Source: Apus apus (Eukaryota > Chordata > Aves > Apodiformes > Apodidae). Taken from it: 64,000 nucleotides of DNA. The translations under genes and the position numbers were made by a program. The notes beneath the pieces were generated by a model. The model worked only from the letters and a program-made list of their open reading frames with translations, searched no databases and had not been told where the DNA came from. The stretch is from NCBI RefSeq assembly GCF_020740795.1, contig NC_067302.1, positions 1 through 64,000 on the forward strand, written 5' to 3'. Of this stretch, positions 1 to 10,838 are shown one piece after another. How positions within the stretch are numbered: position 1 is the first letter of the stretch; each line of letters opens with the position of its first letter.

Positions 1-822
1 GGGACACCTATATGCCTGGCTTCCTCCTTAAGCTTAGCGTAGGGCCCTTTGTCATCACCCCGAGATGAAGCACTTTTGTTTTCAGGATACTGGTTTTTAT
101 GGGTGCTGTTTGGCTTTCTGTTGTTTTTAGATCTATCCATGACTGTCCAGTCACCCCATGATTTCTCCCGCTGCTTAGGAGGATCCCGGGGTGCCCTGGC
201 AGCCACATCAGCATAGGAGGGTCGAGTCTTTTTTGTGGCTGCAGAAAGCTTGGGAACATTTTCAGAATCAGATGTATCCTCATATTCCTTGCCGTATTTT
301 ACCAATTCTTTGGCCAAATCAGACCATGTAAATCCTCACAGATCTCCGTTTTTAAGTTTGATTTGCATGGCTACCTCTTTAAATGACAGAGGGACCCCCC
401 TGATTAAGGCCTTCATTCTTTCTGGTTTCACTCGAAGATTCATAGGACTTTCTTGATCTGGTACTAAATCATGGTCATAAATCATTTGAATTACAGCAGC
501 CTTTTGGACATTGTCCACAAGGTTAGAATAGCCCCCCCGCAGAGTCCTCGGCTCTCCTTTGCTAAGGGGATCACTTGAGCCAACAAAAAAAGCTGCTCGC
601 TGGGTTAGGGACCAGGGGTGTCCCCCTTCTCCAGTCGTTAGAATAATTCCGGATCCCCAGAACCCTCTAGCTTCTTGTTCATTTAACATGATCTCGTCTC
701 CTCCTGTGAGTGACACTCTCATTACATATTCAATCTCCGTCTCAGATGGGAGCCTGCTGTATTGTTTTCTAATTTGTGCCAATTCTAATGGTGTATAAGA
801 TACTTCCTTGACTATTTATAGA
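1..822 (-). pseudogene. Endogenous retrovirus gag remnant (capsid-like part and downstream linker)
   Basis: Read on the minus strand, an open stretch from about 822 down to 339 encodes a retroviral Gag-like segment with a capsid-type signature (SRLPSETEIEYVMRVSLTGG, then repeated WSLTQRA and ESPM-type motifs). The same frame continues through a single TGA at 336-338 into a hydrophilic, Lys/Ser/Pro-rich linker that runs off the window edge at position 1. No nucleocapsid zinc knuckle or protease is visible before the edge. The upstream (N-terminal) side ends abruptly at about 822, where the R2 3' end begins, so matrix sequence is not joined here. Family resemblance is recalled from avian endogenous retroviruses; the exact genus is not decided. 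Confidence 0.6.
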
Positions 823-840
823 ACATAGCGGGCTATGTTC
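821..840. repeat. Perfect 9-bp inverted repeat at the gag/R2 junction
   Basis: Positions 821-829 (gaacatagc) and 832-840 (gctatgttc) are exact reverse complements around a 2-base loop. The palindrome lies at the boundary between gag-like sequence and the R2 3' untranslated region. It could be a terminal stem of the R2 RNA or a product of integration. Confidence 0.7.
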
Positions 841-1012
841 CTTTTCCAAGTTAAGTAAAGGTGGCTCGTCCACCTACGTCAAGTCCAATGTGATGCATCA
901 TGTTTGAGGTAATCATTACGAGATCCCAGTTTTTTGTCCCACCCCTATCCTGCAACATTTAATAAAACAAACAGTGAAACCCGCACGCTTACAGTCGAAT
1001 CCGCCGCTAACA

Positions 1013-3703
1013 CTACACACGTGCCTGTGATGCAAACATATGAACAATTTCAACAGAAGAAAACAGTGCCCAATTAACCATTTTTCTCGCAAGTTTCTGC
1101 TGGTGAGATTTGGATAAACCAATCTCTGTCAATAAATCATGATTTTCGGAGTACCACTTACCCCGAGCTCCGATGGGAAAACCTACAAATTTTACCTGGG
1201 TGGCATTGGTCAGTTCCTGTACCTGCTGCGTGAGATGTTTGTACTTTTGGACCTTCCCAGCGGCGGCCTCCGACAAGGAAGAAGGGTTACTTTCATACCG
1301 AATTGTCACATCAACGACCAATGCCTGTTTGTCCTTCACAAATATCATGTCTGGTTTGAATAAATTATTCTTGTCCCTTAAATTTGGTTCTTGGAACACC
1401 ACCCAATCCTTATTTTTGGCTTCTTCAATTAATAAATTACAAATATTGTTATGCCTTTTGATTCTGGCCTCTTGCACTTTGGGACAGTAGCCAATTATGT
1501 GGGCGCATGATTCAACATCAGCTTGGCAGTGTCTGCATGATGCATCCTGGCTGTCATGCCTGCCTCTGGCAAGGAATTCTCTATTGCAATATACATTAGC
1601 CCTCAATTGTAAAGCCGTCAGGAGTTTCCTGTGAGGAATGCCTCTATAGTGGGTTAGCCAATCATTACTGATTTTATCATTTTCAAAGTTAGAAATACCT
1701 TTACCCTGGGATGCCAATTTAGTCCAATTGTTAAATTCATCTTTTCTCCAATTACACGGTTTGGGGTAGATGTTTTTAGGAGCAGGTGCCTCCCATTCTG
1801 ATGTTACCTCCTCACCGCCCACTTCATTAGGTAGTCTAAACACGGTTCTCGGGTCCCAAATTGATGGAATTTTATCTTTCCTTCCTCCTGCTTTTACCCA
1901 TAATTTTTCATATTCTTTTTCAATACCCTCTAACCGCACAATAGTTGTTATCACCTCGTCCGGAGACTGTGCCAGCCGGTGCAGCCTCCGAGCTTGTACG
2001 CTTGGGATCAATTTTGAGAACCTAAGGAGACCAAAACCACCATCCCTGTTGCTGGCATATAGGATGGCGTCGCAAGTGGATGGAGGTAAGTGCAGCCATT
2101 GCTTAACCGCAGATCTTATTTCTTGATCAAGCGTTTCCAAATGAGTGATCTTAACGTTAGCTTGATCGGCAGAGTATATTAGCCGGGGCATGGCATAAGT
2201 TCTCAGGATCTCAACCTTTTGAAAAGGTTTGAGTGGAGCTCTGTCAATGCGATGTAACCAATTTTTAACTTTCGATAGCAATTCGGGTTTGGATATTCCC
2301 ACCCATGGGTCGATGTTCATTCCCAAATATTTTTCCGAGCTCCCAGGATCGATCATATTCAGGGGGGTGCCATTAATCGGCCACGCCGGGCAGTCATTGA
2401 TCTTATAAGAGTCTTTAGTCGGCTGGATGTAAAAGCCGTGGCACTTCTCCCCCTGTGTCTTGAGACCGGTAAGATTACAAAAGGTCTCGACGATCTCTAT
2501 ATTTTTCATCATGCCCTCCCAGGAGTTACTCAGTAACACCAAATCGTCAGCAAAGGCCAGTGCTGTGATGTTTTGAGAATGGATCTGGAACCCCTCCCCA
2601 CACTCTTGTAATTTACACAGTAGTGGGTCTACAGCCAGATTGAATAGCAGTGGAGACATGGGATCACCTTGCTTGACTCCTATTTGGATTTTAATGGAGT
2701 CGGAGTGCCCACCCTTTAAGGGAATGTTAGTGGTGACGTTGTGGTACATATTCTTAATCAGGGCGATAATGTGCTGGTCGACGCCCCTTTGTTCAAGAGC
2801 CGAGATAATGTGGGCATGGCTCACCGTGTCAAATGCTTTAGCTAAGTCTACAAACACCACACCCAGGGACTGGTGCTGGCTTTTTGCATGCCGAATTATC
2901 AATTGTAGCAATTTCAAATTTTCACTGCACCCTGCAGATCTAATAAAGCCCCTTTGCCGGGGATTAATGGGGCAGGCTTTAGCCAATCTAGAAGTTATAA
3001 TTCTGGAAAACAGCCGTAAAATGATGGAACCAATAGTGATCGGACGCCAGTTATTGATGTCACCCAGGCGTTCCGGTATAGCAGATTTTGCAATTAAAAC
3101 CGTCCGACAGTTTTTAACAGAGTCGGGTATCATACCAGTTAGCAACCACAAGTTAAATAGTTCCCTGAGGTGGTTGCAGTGGGGGTCAATTTTAGTCAAT
3201 TCTCTCAGAGTTATTTTATCTGGACCGGGCGCAGCAGTTTTACTTATCTCTTTGATGTTCTTGGAGATTTCTTTAGCAGAAATCATGATGTTGAACGCCG
3301 AGTTGTCCGCCCGCTCGAAGGCTTTGAAGGATCCGAGGCCATTGTACGCTCCCGTGGACTCCCATCTCGACTTGAACACGCTGTGCACTTCGTCAGGAGG
3401 GATATCACACGTCAGGGACTCCACATCGTCCAGGATGATATTGGCAAGCTTCCCCCTGTCCAGGTGAAACAGCCGCTGGTGCCGCAGGAAATTCCCCCTC
3501 TTTCTGCTTCGCTTCTTCATCCACTCCTTCTGCTGACCGGAGGGACGGGTCTTCCGGGCCTCTGGTTGCTTTGCGCCTGGTCTCTGCTTCTTAGTGGACG
3601 CCCCCAAAATGTTATAAAATTCAGTCATGGCTGTATCATTTAAATGTTCCCAATTTTCCTTAGCTAGCAACATTTTTTCAAAGATCTTATTGAGGATGGT
3701 CAA
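1013..3703 (-). pseudogene. R2 ORF, reverse transcriptase and restriction-like endonuclease part
   Basis: About 896 residues are open. Counting from position 3703: reverse transcriptase motif A ([15 protein letters not shown]) lies near residue 286, motif B (GVKQGDPMSPLLFN) near 342-355, and catalytic FADD at 384-387. The primer-grip motif (SEKYLG) is near 456. The CCHC motif at 723-740 has C723, C726, H735, C740. The endonuclease core PD at 784-785 is followed by VVDVT with D798. All expected catalytic residues are present. The part is in the same frame as the zinc-finger half, eleven codons after the TGA at 3737-3739. It is called a pseudogene only because of that stop; readthrough or a sequence error would change this. 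Confidence 0.88.
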
Positions 3704-3736
3704 TTTGTTAGATGATAACCAACCAGATATTACTTT

Positions 3737-4738
3737 TCAGTAAAGGGATCCCAGTCTGCCACTTTTATTTCGCACAGGGCTAGATCTTACATCCTGTGCC
3801 TCCACCCACCTTTTGTGGCCCTCAGGCCATATTGGGCATTTCTTCTCTCTAATTGCTCTCCTTTTGTCACTTATCTGTTTAGCCGTTTTGGTTGGAATTT
3901 GCTCACCAATCAACTTGTTAATGTTTTTCTGCCCTTCGAATTGTTTTTCTAATTTTTGCAGGAGTTCCAGTTCCTCCTCTGACCAGCATTGTTTATGCTT
4001 CCCCCTTGCAGTGGTCTCTTTGGGGCGAGAGGCAAGAATACGCTCAAGATTTCTAAGAGCAGGATGGGCAAGCCGTTTATGTTGCCCCAAACCAATATTA
4101 GTTTCAAATGTTTTATGACATTCCTCACATTCAAAGCCCCCAACGGTGGCAGGCTCACTACTACCTGTACATTTTGGAATATGGCACGCAATACTGTGAT
4201 GTTTTTCATTCGTTTTACCGCATCGGGCGCATTGGAATAAAAGCTTTCTTATCCCGTGCTTTCTTTTGAGATGGTCAATTAACTCAGTCATTTTCCCCAT
4301 GCGAGTTCCACAGCACGGACAGGGTGGATTTTTGTCCGGCATCTTAATGAGAGGAGTACCTCCCTCTGATGGTTCTTTAGCAGGACTCGGGGTGGGCGAA
4401 ATAAAGGAATACATCGAGTCATCAGGGGATACAGGGTCAATCACCCCTAAACCAGCCTCAGCCACCTCCAATTGTGGGCTGGTATCATTGCCCGTGAGAC
4501 TAGCAGAGGTAAGGACCTCATAAACCTCTGGAAGCAAGGCCAATTGTTCAGAATCAGAGGGTGGACGCTCATATTCACATTCCCCATACTTTGAATTTAA
4601 AAACTCCAATCTCTTTGTAATATCCACTTCCACATCCAAACCCACTTTATCTGTTTGGTCACAGATGTTAGTTGTGACCGAGGTGGTACGCCAATCAGCT
4701 GAAACAAAAAAATTCGGAGCTTCCAAACCCCCTGCTTT
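3737..4738 (-). pseudogene. R2 ORF, N-terminal part: three zinc fingers and Myb domain
   Basis: The frame opens after a TAG at 4739-4741 and ends at TGA 3737-3739. Residues are counted from the TTG at 4726. Zinc finger 1 has C136, C139, H152, H157. Finger 2 has C166, C169, H182, C186. Finger 3 has C200, C203, H216, H221. A Myb-like segment follows from W248 to about residue 290. In R2 proteins these domains bind the 28S target. There is no ATG near the start; R2 ORFs often lack a clear initiator, so the true N-terminus is uncertain. The frame after the stop is the same as that of the downstream part, so this is a nonsense change rather than a frameshift. Confidence 0.85.
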
Positions 4739-5636
4739 CTAACACTCCTCACCGCAGTGAGAGGCTGGCGCGGCTGGGTCAGGATTCCGAGATCAAGACC
4801 CAATAACAACAAACAAGCTGTTATTGAGCAGGCATTCTTTATTGCAGTGCTGGGAAGCACTGGGGATTCTCCACCATGAGTGCTCCAAGGAGTCAGTGAA
4901 ACACCCTGACTAATATACACCAAAAACATGCATCTTCAGTTCCATGTCAATGAGTTCCCAGAATTCTTCTACATAGTCATTTTATTTCCTGGAATTGGCT
5001 ATCTTTAATTATGCCTGCTCGAGGGTCTCCTGTGGGGGTCTTTGTTGATTCTAGTCCTTTGTCGTCTTTGTCCTGTCTCTGTCCTGGTCCTGTCTCCAGT
5101 CTCCCACTGGTAGATTGCCCAGGTGGGTCAGAATCCACATCAGTGTGTCTGTAGGCCACCAGGGTCTTAGAAGACTTGATGTTATCACAACCTACAGGAT
5201 GCTTGGCATAGTTGACTGATAGTTTCACAAAGCACCTTGTTTTAAAAGCAACCCTTAGTATAGAAATTCATTATTTTAGTAAACTTTTATTAGGCTATAT
5301 TTCTATTGAATTTACTAACAAATATTCTATGATGTATCAACAATGCATGTCAGCGTTAAAGACCAGATCACAACTACAGCTCTTAGCAGCACTTACCATT
5401 GATAAACCACAAAGAACCACTCAAACCACCACCTTGTTCCTGCAAAGGAATATATCACATACTCTACATACCACAGATACTGCATTATGGTCTGCTCAAT
5501 TTCCAGCCTTTCGAGACATTGAAGAGACAGACTAATTATACTCTCTTACGGGAGCTATCAAGGAGAATCCTCCCACCGGAGTTGGAATTCAAACAATTAG
5601 TCAGAATTTGAAGTTGAGCTCAAGCTAATGAGCTCA
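4739..5636 (-). other. LTR-like and leader sequence upstream of the R2
   Basis: On the minus strand, AATAAA followed by a GC-poor U5-like stretch (about 4845 down to 4740) looks like the R/U5 end of an LTR. The rest, up to the primer-binding-site-like sequence at 5637, has no coding signature I recognise. It may be the untranslated leader of the provirus whose LTR lies beyond 5654, broken by another LTR fragment. Confidence 0.4.
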
Positions 5637-5653
5637 CCCCACGTTGGGTGCCA
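5637..5653 (-). promoter_or_regulatory. Retroviral primer-binding-site-like sequence (lysine tRNA type)
   Basis: Minus strand reads TGGCACCCAACGTGGGG, one base from the TGGCGCCCAACGTGGGG type used by retroviruses primed with tRNA-Lys1,2. It follows directly on an LTR 3' end, where a primer-binding site belongs. Confidence 0.6.
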
Positions 5654-5659
5654 ATAAAT

Positions 5660-6290
5660 CTATCATGGCTTAAAGCTGGGCTGGTAATTAAACAAATGAC
5701 AGATACTCTCTATTAACCCCTCTCCCTTCCCTGTAGGGAAAGGAAAAAGAGTAAGGGAGAGAGACTGACATATAGGGAACTAAACTACACAATGCTAGTG
5801 AAACAGTAGTGAGGAAATCAAATAATGCAGTATGTACAAATAAATACAAAACTACTATCACACCCCCAGATAACGCTGCTGTCACTGCAGAGGCTGCAGG
5901 GCAGGCCCTGGAAAAGTCCCAGCCTCAGCTCCTGAAGTCAGCAGCAGATGGGAGCTGGATGCAGGAACACAGATTTGAGAAGAGATGGATTGGGACCAAA
6001 GGCAGACAAGCAGCAAGAATCTTCCCAGGATGCTGGCTGTGGACAAAGAGAGAGCTTGACCCTTGTGATCCCTCAGATTTATACCAAGTATGATGCATAT
6101 GGGATGGAATACTGCATTTGGTCAATTTTGGTCACCTGTCTGGTCTGTTCCTTCCCACAGGAGGACGGTAGGTGTGACACTTCAACTCCCTTCTTTTTCC
6201 AGAGCATAAGATGTTTTTCAGACCCAACCAGTGGCCTTGGTTCTCCATACTATTCTCCAGCAGGAACTTTAAACATGGAGCATTATCAGT
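5660..6290 (-). repeat. LTR (minus orientation), 3' end recognisable
   Basis: The segment 5670-5760 matches, with modest divergence, a second copy at 26968-27052. Shared features are a GCTGGGCTGG core, an ATTTGTT(C/T)AAT-type stretch and a pyrimidine-rich run. The sequence directly precedes the primer-binding-site-like motif. The 5' limit of the LTR is not clear and 6290 is an estimate. Confidence 0.45.
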
Positions 6291-6639
6291 CCTAGAAGCA
6301 GACACTGACTGAGAAACACCCTGCTAATTTCATTAAGTGCAGCTGCTTGGAAGAGATATAACTTAAAAGTAAATTTACTACAAAGAGAATTGGTTCTATG
6401 CTGGAGCAAACCAGGACAGCCATACAAACCACATAAGGCCACACTTGCCCCCCCATTTTGCTGTCATGTCCAGACATACCATATAATGCCACATTGCTCC
6501 CCTTATTTTGATCTTGTGGCCATACATGCCATATACATGCCATGTTGTGGGAAACTGTTCTTTTCTTCCCCACATAAGTCTAAACACAACCACCAGAGAG
6601 CAGGCTGAAGTGAGGGGGGGTTGGTCTCTTTTTCCAAGT

Positions 6640-6867
6640 AACAAGCAACAGGACAACTAGATGATCTTTAAGGTCCCTTCCAACTCAAGCCATTCTCTGA
6701 TTCAGTGATGAATTTATGATGATGAGATGAAATGGCCTCAAGTTGCACCAGGGCAGGTTTAGACTGGATATTACAAGAAACTTTTCATTGAAAGGGTAAT
6801 TAAACACTGGAACAGGCTGCCCAATGAGGTGGTTGAATCACCAACCCTGGAGGTGTTTAAAAGCCAT
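6640..6867 (+). mobile_element. CR1 LINE 3' fragments (plus orientation)
   Basis: Two adjacent pieces are recognisable by CR1 3'-end phrases: 'gatgatctttaaggtccctt' near 6661, and 'aacaggctgccca' with 'ggtggttgaatc' near 6811-6840. They end where an LTR begins at 6868. Confidence 0.7.
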
Positions 6868-7362
6868 TGCCCTGGTTTGAGCCAGGGTTAAGCCAATTTT
6901 CTTTTTACTGTTTTGTGGGGTTTTTTTCCTTCAGTGAGCTCTCTTTTAGTTAGCAGCAAGTTTTCCAGCTAGTGGACTGGTAACGCTCTAATGTTTATGT
7001 TACTGCTAGGACATCACAGACACTTTGCTCTGTGGCCTCAGCTGCTAAGGGAGCAGAAGAGTCGTACCTGAAGCCTCCCTGTAGGGAGGAGTGGACCAGA
7101 TGGACAGCAAATTAGCTCAGGAGATGACAGGGGAGCTGCTGGGGTGGGGGGAGGCAAGAGGCGTTTGCACATTCCTGAACATACTTGTATGTAATTGTTC
7201 TTATGTTCTTGTATAATTAGCATTTAATTAAAGCTGCCTAGTTAAGTTTTCAATCCAGGAAGTCCCTCTCCTATCTCTCTCCTTCCCTACCTGGGGGAGA
7301 GGGAGGGGATTGAGAGCATTGTTGTCACTGGTTCAACTGCCAATCCTGAGTCAAACCATGAC
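6868..7362 (+). repeat. Probable solo or 5' LTR, ERVL-like family
   Basis: The element begins TGCCCTGGTTTGAGCCAGGG and ends GAGTCAAACCATGACA, giving TG...CA ends and the start/end inverted similarity typical of a common avian LTR group. It has an ATTTAATTAAAGC polyadenylation-like stretch near 7220-7235. Its first 100 bases match 10839-10940. No matching target duplication is evident. Confidence 0.55.
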
Positions 7363-7629
7363 ATGGCGCTATTTCCTTTTATCTGGTTCAGACTGTCCTA
7401 TTATCTGTTTCCACTTCCAAATCAATGTATTTTCTGGCAGCTTTCCAGAAACACAGAAGGAGATTAATTCTTATCCTGTCTCACTTCATACAGCTTCGAC
7501 CAATTTGCAGCTTTAGGTAATGCATTTCTCACTCCATACAAAACCCACTTCCGATACTGATTTGGTCTCTGTGCTCCACATGGTTTGGATCCCACTCAGG
7601 ATCTCCAGAAGGAAAATTTTGCTCTAAAG

Positions 7630-8400
7630 TCTCTTTCATGACATTTGCTTCTCTGTCTCATCCAACAAATTATCCAGCATCATCTGCAAATCATTCCAGT
7701 CTGGATCCTGTGTTCTAATAATTGTGTCCACTACTTTGCCCATCTTCTCAGGATTTTGCCTATAAGTTCCTTCAGCCTGCTTCCAAGCCATCAAATCCAC
7801 AATCAAAAGAAGGTGCTTTCACATACACAGGTCCCTCTTGACCAGCTCCTTGTCTCAAATGAGCTAACATCTGTGTCTGCTGTCTAGCTCTCCAAGATAC
7901 AGGAGTATGCACCACAACTTCTGAAGCTCCTTCTTCCTCATCTCTCATTCCACTATTCAGTGGCTCCACAAGTTCCACTGATTCATTAGGCATCACTGTC
8001 CACTGTCCCTGCCTATGGTTCCTGTCCTCTTTGTGGGGGAGCTATCTCTAATTCTGGTCCTGCTTCATCTTTTGGCACCAAACATTTGATACACCTCTTT
8101 CCAATATCACCCGCAGAGCAACATCTCTTTGTGGTTTTTTTGTTTTGTTTTCAGAAGTTGAAGCCATTACTAGATTGTCTCGACTAATCAAATTACATTC
8201 TTTCTGCCAATCAGTTTGTTGCCTCAGATAAAATAACAAGTCCATGTGTGGAACTTCATTCCATTTTCCTTCCTTTCTACAAAACAACATTAACTGTAAT
8301 ATAGTGTTATAGGTTAAAGTTCCATATGGGGGCCATTTTTCTTGGTCTTCTAAAACTAATGCATGCAATATTCTATCATTTGACCGTTTCACAAATCATT
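7630..8400 (-). pseudogene. Gammaretrovirus-like gag remnant (matrix and N-terminal capsid)
   Basis: The minus strand encodes a matrix-like segment at 8392-8048 (EKWPPYGTLTYNTILQLMLF followed by an EVP..DLLFYLR motif), then an acidic spacer near 7996-7772. A capsid-like segment near 7790-7640 has a DLMAWK..YR.NPEKM signature and a QDPDW motif in another frame. The pieces lie in different frames and contain stops, so the gene is dead. The order and motifs resemble gammaretroviral Gag (ERV1 group). It probably belongs with the LTR at 9110-9806. Between 7363 and 7630 I see nothing else I can name. Confidence 0.6.
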
Positions 8401-9109
8401 ATGTTATTCTCCACAGTGGGCTAATAAACACCCTAATGGGGAGGGTTTTGGTATCTTTTCGTCAGAAGCCAAATTACCAACACTTTTACTCTTAAACAAA
8501 TGTGTTAATTTGGATGTAATTTTGAAATGTGCTAAAGTCCACACAAAATAATTCAGTCTTTCACTTAATTCTTCTCCAGCAGCACCTCACAGGGTAACAG
8601 ACCCGAAGAGCCAAACTCCACACTTGCTTCCTACTTATTTGTACATCTCAATCACACACACACAATCCCCCACCAATGCCAGCAAAAATGAATGAAAACA
8701 GTTACAGACACCACACGATATATATAAACAACAGCAGAGACCTATAGGCACTTAGGTTTCTCTTACTCAAATCTGTTCAACCCTGCAATAGCTTTCACTT
8801 ATGTCTTACGCGCAGACACCGCAGCTCCCAACGCAAATGAGGACCCTTTCAGTCCAACCCTGCACAGCTCTCACCGCATCTGACAGGCAGACCAGGCAGG
8901 GGACTCTAACCCCCTCCCAAAGCAAATACAGACTAAGGGACTCTAACCCCCTCCCAAACCAAATAAGTGTCTTACCGATTCCAGGGGACATCACGAAGAG
9001 TCTTGCAGGTCAGGGAGGGGTATCCCCGAGAATTTCCTCGGGGCCAGCAGGAACTAATCAGGTCCCCAACTCCTCCGGTCTCTCTCAGTGAGGTCCGATC
9101 TCAGTCACC
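8401..9109 (-). other. Leader region of the gag remnant
   Basis: Non-coding sequence lies between LTR and gag on the minus strand. It contains a short direct duplication on the plus strand (ggactctaaccccctcccaa at 8901 and again at 8938), a GGTAAGAC splice-donor-like site near 8970, and a 7-bp hairpin (ccccgag/ctcgggg) near 9023. Confidence 0.4.
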
Positions 9110-9806
9110 AAAAGCTGTCTCCAAAGAGGACAAAAAGAACTTAATGATACCAATGTGATGCAGATAAGCAGTCACTTCTTTATTAAAGCACTGTGGGTAC
9201 AGGGGATAACGCCACCTGGCATATCCTAAGCTGCATTACAATCAGCAGGTTTTATTATATTCAATTCCAATTAATATATTCAATATATTCAATTTCAATA
9301 TATTCAATAATATATCAATTTAATATATTTTAATATATTCAATTTCAATGCTTGCTTTTAATTCCTAATTACATTTAACCTTTGCATTGGTTGGCCTTTT
9401 GTGATCTTTTGAGTTACATAACTACATGCATATTCATTTTTAACAAACATCATTGGTCACCTATAGTCACCCTACTGATCATAGTCCCTGATATTCAAAC
9501 CAGGATGGGATCAGCAAGGGGATCTCCAAGTAGCATAACTGGTTACTGTGACCCTGGCCACTGTGTGATTGCTTCAAGATTTTTTGCTGTATTATTCTTT
9601 CCATGGTAGCTGCTTAAATGAAATATCTTATTCTTCATTACTTTACAGTTCCTGATTAAATATAATACTATACCCTAGCTACTTGTACCACTTGCTTACT
9701 GCATGTGGTTTCTGTGCCTACTGAAAACACCATCATACACCCCCCACATGATTCCTATGAGACCAATTTATCCTAGAGTTTTTGTCTTGCCCATTCCAAC
9801 CTAACA
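9110..9806 (-). repeat. LTR of the gammaretrovirus-like element (minus orientation)
   Basis: Reading the minus strand, the element starts TGTTAGG at 9806. It contains AATAAAG near 9184 followed by a U5-like stretch ending near 9110, ahead of the leader and gag remnant. The U3 part includes an unusually A/T-rich block at 9245-9355. Borders are estimated. Confidence 0.5.
9245..9355. repeat. A/T-rich degenerate tandem repeat
   Basis: Reiterated 'atatattcaatttcaat'-like units of about 14-17 bases lie inside the LTR U3. Confidence 0.7.
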
Positions 9807-10838
9807 AGGCCCAACCACACCCCCCACCCCCCACCCCCCCCCAAAAATAATAAAAAATCTAGTCAAATCAGTAACAGTGTCATGGGAAGCAGCTCTGGAG
9901 GGCTGAGGAACTCAGGAAATTGGAGAGGCTTTACAGGACAGCCTCCTCCAAGGACAACAGTGATCTCTTGAGAATGCAGGAAAAGAAGCAGCCACCTTGT
10001 GAGGCTGCTGGTATAACCTAATGGAACTCCAGGACAAAGGGGCAGCACACAGGAGATGGGAGCAAGGGAAGCTGCAAAGGAGAAGTTAAAAACCCTGTTT
10101 CAGGATGGAGGAGGAAGCCGAAGCCAAATCCAAGGCTCCCGTAGGCTTGACAGTTGCAGGGAGGGATAGAAGAAATAAAGTTAGCTGATCCAGCCTCAAA
10201 GGGTGTTGGGGGATGAGACACACTCTGCCTGGAAGCCAGTCACCAGTGGACACTGGGAACATTTGCAGCTGGTGTTTTTATGGATATTTGCACCATGTGT
10301 CAGCCTAGGAGATGGGGATTGACCTGCTGGGGGGCCAAGCTGTGCCAGTCCATCTACATGGGTCTGGATGGTGCAGACTATACTTGAAGACATTCCTGTA
10401 ACCCAAATACATTGTGATTAATGCAGAACTGGCTGTTCCAATTCAAGCATTTAATTCACTTGGTCTCTTTGCTTTGGCATCTTTTCCCTTGGAATCCTGA
10501 CACCTCACCTGACATCTCTCTAATGAACAGCAGAAGAACTGAAGACTAAAGGCAAGTTTTGGCCAGCCTCGGCTCCTTTGGGTGTTTTGCATATTAGTGA
10601 GCCCTGTGGTGCTGAACTGCACATCTGTATAGACTGAACAAGCCTCCAGAACAATAAATGGCAGCGGCAAACCTCCAGGTCCCCAAGAATGTTCGCAGGC
10701 AGTGCTGAAGTCCACCACTGAAGAGACTCCAAAGGGGCTGGGGCTAGTGAAGCAGGAAGTCAGAGGCACTGAGTACACAAAAACTTCCCCAAAACCCTTC
10801 TGTTTTCTTACAAAGCCTTGCTAACAGTCCTTTATCAC
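9807..10838. other. Intergenic, no gene recognised
   Basis: There is a C-rich run near 9820-9845, then ordinary sequence. Short minus-strand ORFs have no recognisable domain. Confidence 0.5.

Larger units (their letters stand above)
823..4738 (-). mobile_element. R2-clade non-LTR retrotransposon, near full length
   Basis: One long minus-strand reading frame (stop-to-stop 4738 to 1013, about 1,240 codons) carries, in order, three N-terminal zinc fingers, a Myb-like domain, a reverse transcriptase with the FADD box, a CCHC zinc motif and a PD-(D/E)xK restriction-like endonuclease. This is the order of A-clade R2 elements, which normally insert into 28S rRNA genes by target-primed reverse transcription. 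The 3' untranslated region is about 190 bases (823-1012). Only one in-frame stop (TGA at 3737-3739) interrupts the frame. I see no 28S rDNA on either side: the 3' side meets retroviral gag sequence and the 5' side LTR-like sequence. Known family: R2 occurs in birds. Inference: a recent copy at a non-rDNA site, or an assembly join. Confidence 0.85.

Noticed and set aside
800-1012. 28S rDNA flank for the R2 element
   Set aside because: Looked for the conserved 28S target sequence on both sides of the element and did not see it.
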